Of a stretch of DNA of 64,000 nucleotides, positions 61,040-64,000 are shown in pieces (position 1 is the first letter of the stretch; every line of letters starts with the position of its first letter). The stretch is from assembly GCA_003971905.1 (NCBI GenBank), contig RSEE01000083.1, positions 186,001 through 250,000 on the forward strand, in the 5' to 3' direction. The notes below the pieces were generated by a model, which searched no databases, was not told where the DNA came from, and saw nothing but the letters and a program-made list of their open reading frames with translations. The position numbers were made by a program, and so were the translations under genes. The DNA is from Moniliella sp. 'wahieum' (lineage: Eukaryota; Basidiomycota; Moniliellomycetes; Moniliellales; Moniliellaceae).

Positions 61040-61338
61040 ATGAAGCTTCGCCGCCTCACCGAGAACAATGCGCGGCTTCAGGAGGACCTGCGTCGGCCGC
61101 GCATCAAGGTTTCTGAAGCCAGCCAATCGTACGTGGATCTGCTCCTCTGGTTGTGCTTTGCGATCTGCCATCTAACCCCGCTTGGCTACTTTTGGCTGCC
61201 CATCAACCCAGCTTGGTGGCCTACTGCCAAGCCACGCACGACCCCCTCATCCCATCCGTTTGGGGTACTGTCGACAAGAAGGACGATCCCTATGCCCCGA
61301 AGCAATCTACTGCCGGATGCGAGTGCGTCGTCATGTGA
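61040..61338 (+). CDS. Heterotrimeric G-protein gamma subunit
   Basis: Two exons, 61040-61128 and 61212-61338, read without any frame correction. The protein from this ATG is MKLRRLTENNARLQEDLRRP, RIKVSEASQS, then LVAYCQATHDPLIPSVWG and TVDKKDDPYAPKQSTAGCEC, ending VVM. The coiled-coil start, the SEAS block, the DPLIPxVWG and DPYAP motifs and the CaaX box CVVM (prenylation on the Cys four from the end) are all as in fungal G-gamma proteins. It would pair with G-beta at the plasma membrane, in basidiomycetes typically for pheromone and nutrient signalling. The frame is open upstream of 61040 (for example NADARKPNVNE-like residues), so a longer N-terminus or another exon is possible. Confidence 0.92.
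61129..61211 (+). other. Intron in the G-gamma gene
   Basis: Donor GTACGTGG, branch site TCTAACCC, acceptor CAACCCAG. It joins SEASQS to LVAYCQATHDP in frame. Confidence 0.93.
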
Positions 61339-62327
61339 GGTATATGACGGGGTTACTTCGGTTATGACTGCTAGGCACCTAGCCCAAAGGCATGGTTACC
61401 CGCTATGTCCACTTTCTCCCCTCGCCTAACCTAACCGAGGATCAGTCAGGCTTGAGCTAGGCTCCATCGGTTGTCTTAAAAGCCTCGCCTTCCCATTTCC
61501 CGCCTTCACGCTCGGAAGTTATCTGTTTGTCGGCGTCTTTCGTCACTGGTGCCGAGATTGTCCTTCCTGGGAACTCCTTCTACCTCGCGCATTTCTCTTT
61601 GATACCATCATCGTCTCTTTCCCTATCTGATCTGATCTTCTCCCAGGAGCATCTCTCCTACAAATCGGTCGTCTACGCCCTCATTCCCCTTCGTTTAATC
61701 TCAGACCTCATGTTCCCTTACCACCTTCCAGAAGATCTATCCCTGTACACCATTGTCCAGCCATTGTTGTCATCTCCAGCAATGGCCAAACAAACTGTCC
61801 TCTCTGTTTCCGCCCCTTTTCTCTAACCTACGGCGATAGGTAGTTTTAGCAACAAGAAGCAATTATCAAGCTTCAAGCATTGGCTGCGTATGTATACAGC
61901 TCACGTCTAGTTTCTGTACACAAGAGGGAAGAAAAGGTATAACTTCGGCAGCGGTACTGTGGTCCTATCGCCTCCTTAGAGCATACTCCCCTCCCAGTAC
62001 GGCAGCCATGTACATCGACGCTTGCGCATCTTAGTAGTAGTCCTGGTCTGGAGAGGAGGCGAATCGACGGTCTCCCGTCTCGCCGCTTGGACAATACAAC
62101 AGGAATGGGCCGAATGAGAGAGTGGCAAAACTGCACCTGGCCGAAACAGCCGGTGCCCAACACCATGCTCGTCCGCTCGTGCATTGACCTCCCCCTCCCA
62201 CCCGCCACCACGCACCGGACAAACGTATGCATTGACGGTCATGCATCATGCCCGAGGCATGCTGTCACATTGATACCATCGGCGCCGGTATAGTCAACTA
62301 TAGGCAACGTTGCCAACTTAGCTCCCG
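61339..62327. other. Intergenic region
   Basis: 3' flank of the G-gamma gene; no supported gene. A 99-codon frame at 61527-61826 has no domain. Confidence 0.5.
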
Positions 62328-62960
62328 CTAAGCCCGGCCCCAAACAGCCCACACCAACATCGGCAGCACGGTCCAGTGCACCTCCTTGAAGCAGACCAGG
62401 GAAAACGCACCAGCGCCCCAGGCAGGTGAAGTCCCCCACATGGACGGCACCAGTCGACCTTTGGATGGGATGGGCATCGTGCTGTCGAAAGCCAGCGTCA
62501 TGGTCTGCGGTTCAAAACAGATCGGGACCGAACACGGGGCAAGGCACATGCCGATCAAGACGGCGCAAAAGGCCAAATGGAAGCACTGCGTACAATGGGC
62601 TAAGGTCAAGTCCCGCTTTTGGAGTAAGATGCGCTCTGGATAAGGGGGAGAGAACAGCGCAACCAGGCCTTCTTGTCATAGTCCCGAATGAAGACCGAGG
62701 GGAAGACTTCCAAGAAGAGGGAGATGACACTGAGTGCCGTCGTGGACCAAGACCAATGAAATGCAGAGACCAGAAGCATCATAGGGTCCAGAATATGAAG
62801 AAGAGGAATGCGCTTGATGAACGCCCCTCCGGTGATGAGGGTATAGTGGAAACAGGGGGGGTTGAACGACGACGAATATCGTCATCCGAGCCGCCTTCCC
62901 TGGCCGGCTCTTCTTGCAGACGATGGGTCATGCTGTTGGCCGCTTTTTAGTGCCCATTGC
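62328..62960 (-). CDS. Unresolved polytopic membrane protein fragment
   Basis: Two consecutive minus-strand pieces in different frames are rich in hydrophobic helices. The first is FIKRIPLLHILDPMMLLVSA, TTALSVISLFLEVFPSVFI and RDYDKKAWLRCSLPLIQS (about 62830-62640); the second is CFHLAFCAVLIGMCLAPC and AFSLVCFKEVHWTVLPMLVW (about 62600-62330). The charge pattern (RDYDKK between helices) looks like a real membrane protein interrupted by one break near 62630. I do not recognise the family. The start is unknown and the stop at 62328 is tentative. Confidence 0.35.
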
Positions 62961-63485
62961 GGGCAGAGGGGTGACGGGGGGCTGGCTGTTTGGGTGCTGC
63001 TGTTGCGGTCATCGAATCGAAGAGGGAAATTTTTGATCTCACCAAAGCGACCGTACTCAGAGGTCTCTCAAATGGTTGCATTGCCAGAAAACTTCGACCC
63101 TCCGCTCGGAAAAGAAATCACTTGTGCCTATGCCTTTGCTCGGGAGATCCAATGGCTCCATTTCTTGTAGAGGCAAAAGGTGAGGGCTACGGGGGCGGAG
63201 AGCGACAAGGAACGCAGGCTGATGGGGATGGAACAACCCCGCAGGGCATCGTTCCCGCGCCGGCTGGCTCCTCAGATGAGGCTCAACACTCGGCGGAAGA
63301 CGCGGCGGAACGGAGGGAGTTTATGGGGTGTGGCGGGCTGGCCTGTGCGCGCGTGGGAGAGGAGCAGAAGCCAACGCGGCCATATATGCAGTTTAAGTAC
63401 CCACAGCAACCCAGCCGCAGCCGGGACGCCGCCACCGCACCTCCAAGTCTTCGCCCCGCTGCTCGGTGCCGGCCGGCCGACCAGG
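62961..63485. other. Intergenic region upstream of ATG11
   Basis: Contains the leader of ATG11 and possibly the promoter of the minus-strand membrane gene. A plus-strand frame VALPENFDPPLGKEITCAYA near 63072 looks coding-like but has no continuation that I can support. Confidence 0.4.
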
Positions 63486-64000
63486 ATGCGCGTCTTTGGC
63501 GCCCACGACGGCGCGCTCCTCTCTGTGGACCAGCCGCTGGCTGCCTTCCCCACCACCAGCGCCCTCGCCGACGTCGTCGCTCTCGCCACCGGCATCGTAG
63601 CCGACGCAGTCATCCTCCTCACCCAGGACGGCGTGCAAGTAACGGACGAGCTGCTGCCCCAGCTGCTGGCCGAGCCCAGCGCCGACCCCGATCTGTTTGT
63701 CTTTTCTCGCCTCATCTTCTCTGCCGAGCCAGAGACGGTCGCGCCGTCGCTCCAGAGCGCGGTGGTGCTCCAGCCTCGGCTGCCTAGTACGTTTGCTCAC
63801 CTCTCTCTTGCCTGACAGGCACGGCGTGCGACCAGGCTCTGACTCTGACTCTGACTCTGACTCTGACTCTGACTCTGACTCTGACTCTGACTCTGACTCT
63901 GACTCTGACTCTGACTCTGACTCTGACTCTGACTCCTCTGCCTCACAGCCATCCCTATCTTCCGCCCACCGACGCCCAACGCGCTGCACGAGTTGGTGAC
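63486..64000 (+). CDS. ATG11: Autophagy-related protein Atg11, N-terminus (partial, runs off the right edge)
   Basis: Atg11 is the scaffold that links cargo receptors to the Atg1 kinase and phagophore assembly site in selective autophagy. The ATG at 63486 gives MRVFGAHDGALLSVDQPLAA, then SALADVVALATGI, ADAVILLTQDGVQVTDELLP, DPDLFVFSRLIFSA and SLQSAVVLQPRLP. The order of a ubiquitin-like strand set, ILLTQDGVQ, and the FVFSR segment matches the fungal Atg11 N-terminal domain. An intron (63787-63948) follows, and the next exon reads IPIFRPPTPNALHELV up to the window end. The expected coiled coils and C-terminal cargo-binding region lie outside. No frame correction is needed. Confidence 0.85.
63787..63948 (+). 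other. ATG11 intron 1, mostly a hexanucleotide repeat
   Basis: Donor GTACGTTTG at 63787, acceptor CCTCACAG ending 63948. It joins QPRLP to a rebuilt Thr codon and IPIFRPP. About 60% of its length is the repeat below. Confidence 0.8.
63838..63933 (+). repeat. (TCTGAC)16 perfect hexanucleotide microsatellite
   Basis: Sixteen uninterrupted copies of TCTGAC, 96 bp, inside the ATG11 intron. Each copy contains CTGAC, a match to the CTRAC branch-site consensus. Confidence 0.97.

Noticed and set aside
63393-63989. Ser-Glu and Ser-Asp repeat proteins in frames over the hexanucleotide repeat
   Set aside because: They are translations of the (TCTGAC)16 tract that lies in the ATG11 intron; the flanking residues show no protein character.

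Overview
The window is eukaryotic nuclear DNA, almost certainly from a basidiomycete fungus. The genes carry short introns (about 60-160 nt) with GTRNGT donors and CTAAC/CTGAC branch sites. The gene set fits a fungus that keeps complex I (an NDUFAF3 homologue): a Syt1-type Arf GEF, a Ste16/Rictor-type TORC2 subunit with an N-terminal HR1 repeat, an UNC93-like MFS transporter, a macrofage-activating-glycoprotein-like GPI protein, a CaaX G-gamma subunit and ATG11. I cannot name the species; a smut-type or related basidiomycete yeast is a guess. No rRNA, tRNA, CRISPR array or phage module could be supported.

Layout, left to right. SYT1 (minus, runs off the left edge); about 3.4 kb of gene-poor, repeat-rich DNA; TOP1 topoisomerase IB (plus); YIH1/IMPACT (plus); TORC2 subunit Rictor/AVO3 (minus); a NIMA-like kinase (minus); a pepsin-type aspartic protease (minus). 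A lower-GC block from about 22 to 30 kb holds two Hsp70 genes (both minus). Next come NOP14 (minus) and DBP8 (plus), head to head and both known ribosome small-subunit biogenesis factors, then NDUFAF3 (minus) and an UNC93-like transporter (minus). After 3 kb without genes comes a third Hsp70 (plus), whose promoter, coding region and 3' flank are an inverted duplicate of the second Hsp70. Then a secreted GPI glycoprotein (plus), a PCL-type cyclin (minus), a PB1 plus multi-ZZ NBR1-like protein (plus), CCA1 (plus), a Copia-Gag-like protein without pol (minus), G-gamma (plus), an unresolved membrane protein (minus), and the start of ATG11 (plus), which runs off the right edge.

Most long genes cannot be read as one open frame even after introns are removed. 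Conserved domains continue across +1/-1 breaks, many at homopolymers. This affects essential single-copy families (TOP1, CCA1, NOP14, TORC2) as much as the Hsp70 duplicates, so consensus indel errors are the simplest explanation, although real decay of individual copies cannot be excluded. Coordinates for such genes are outer spans, not exon-exact coding sequences.

The strongest points for a second look are the inverted Hsp70 segmental duplication around an 11 kb spacer, the three Hsp70s without an EEVD tail, the ATG11 intron made largely of 16 copies of a branch-site-like hexamer, the C-terminal Lys-rich repeat tail on topoisomerase I, the solo Gag-like gene, and the NOP14/DBP8 divergent promoter.
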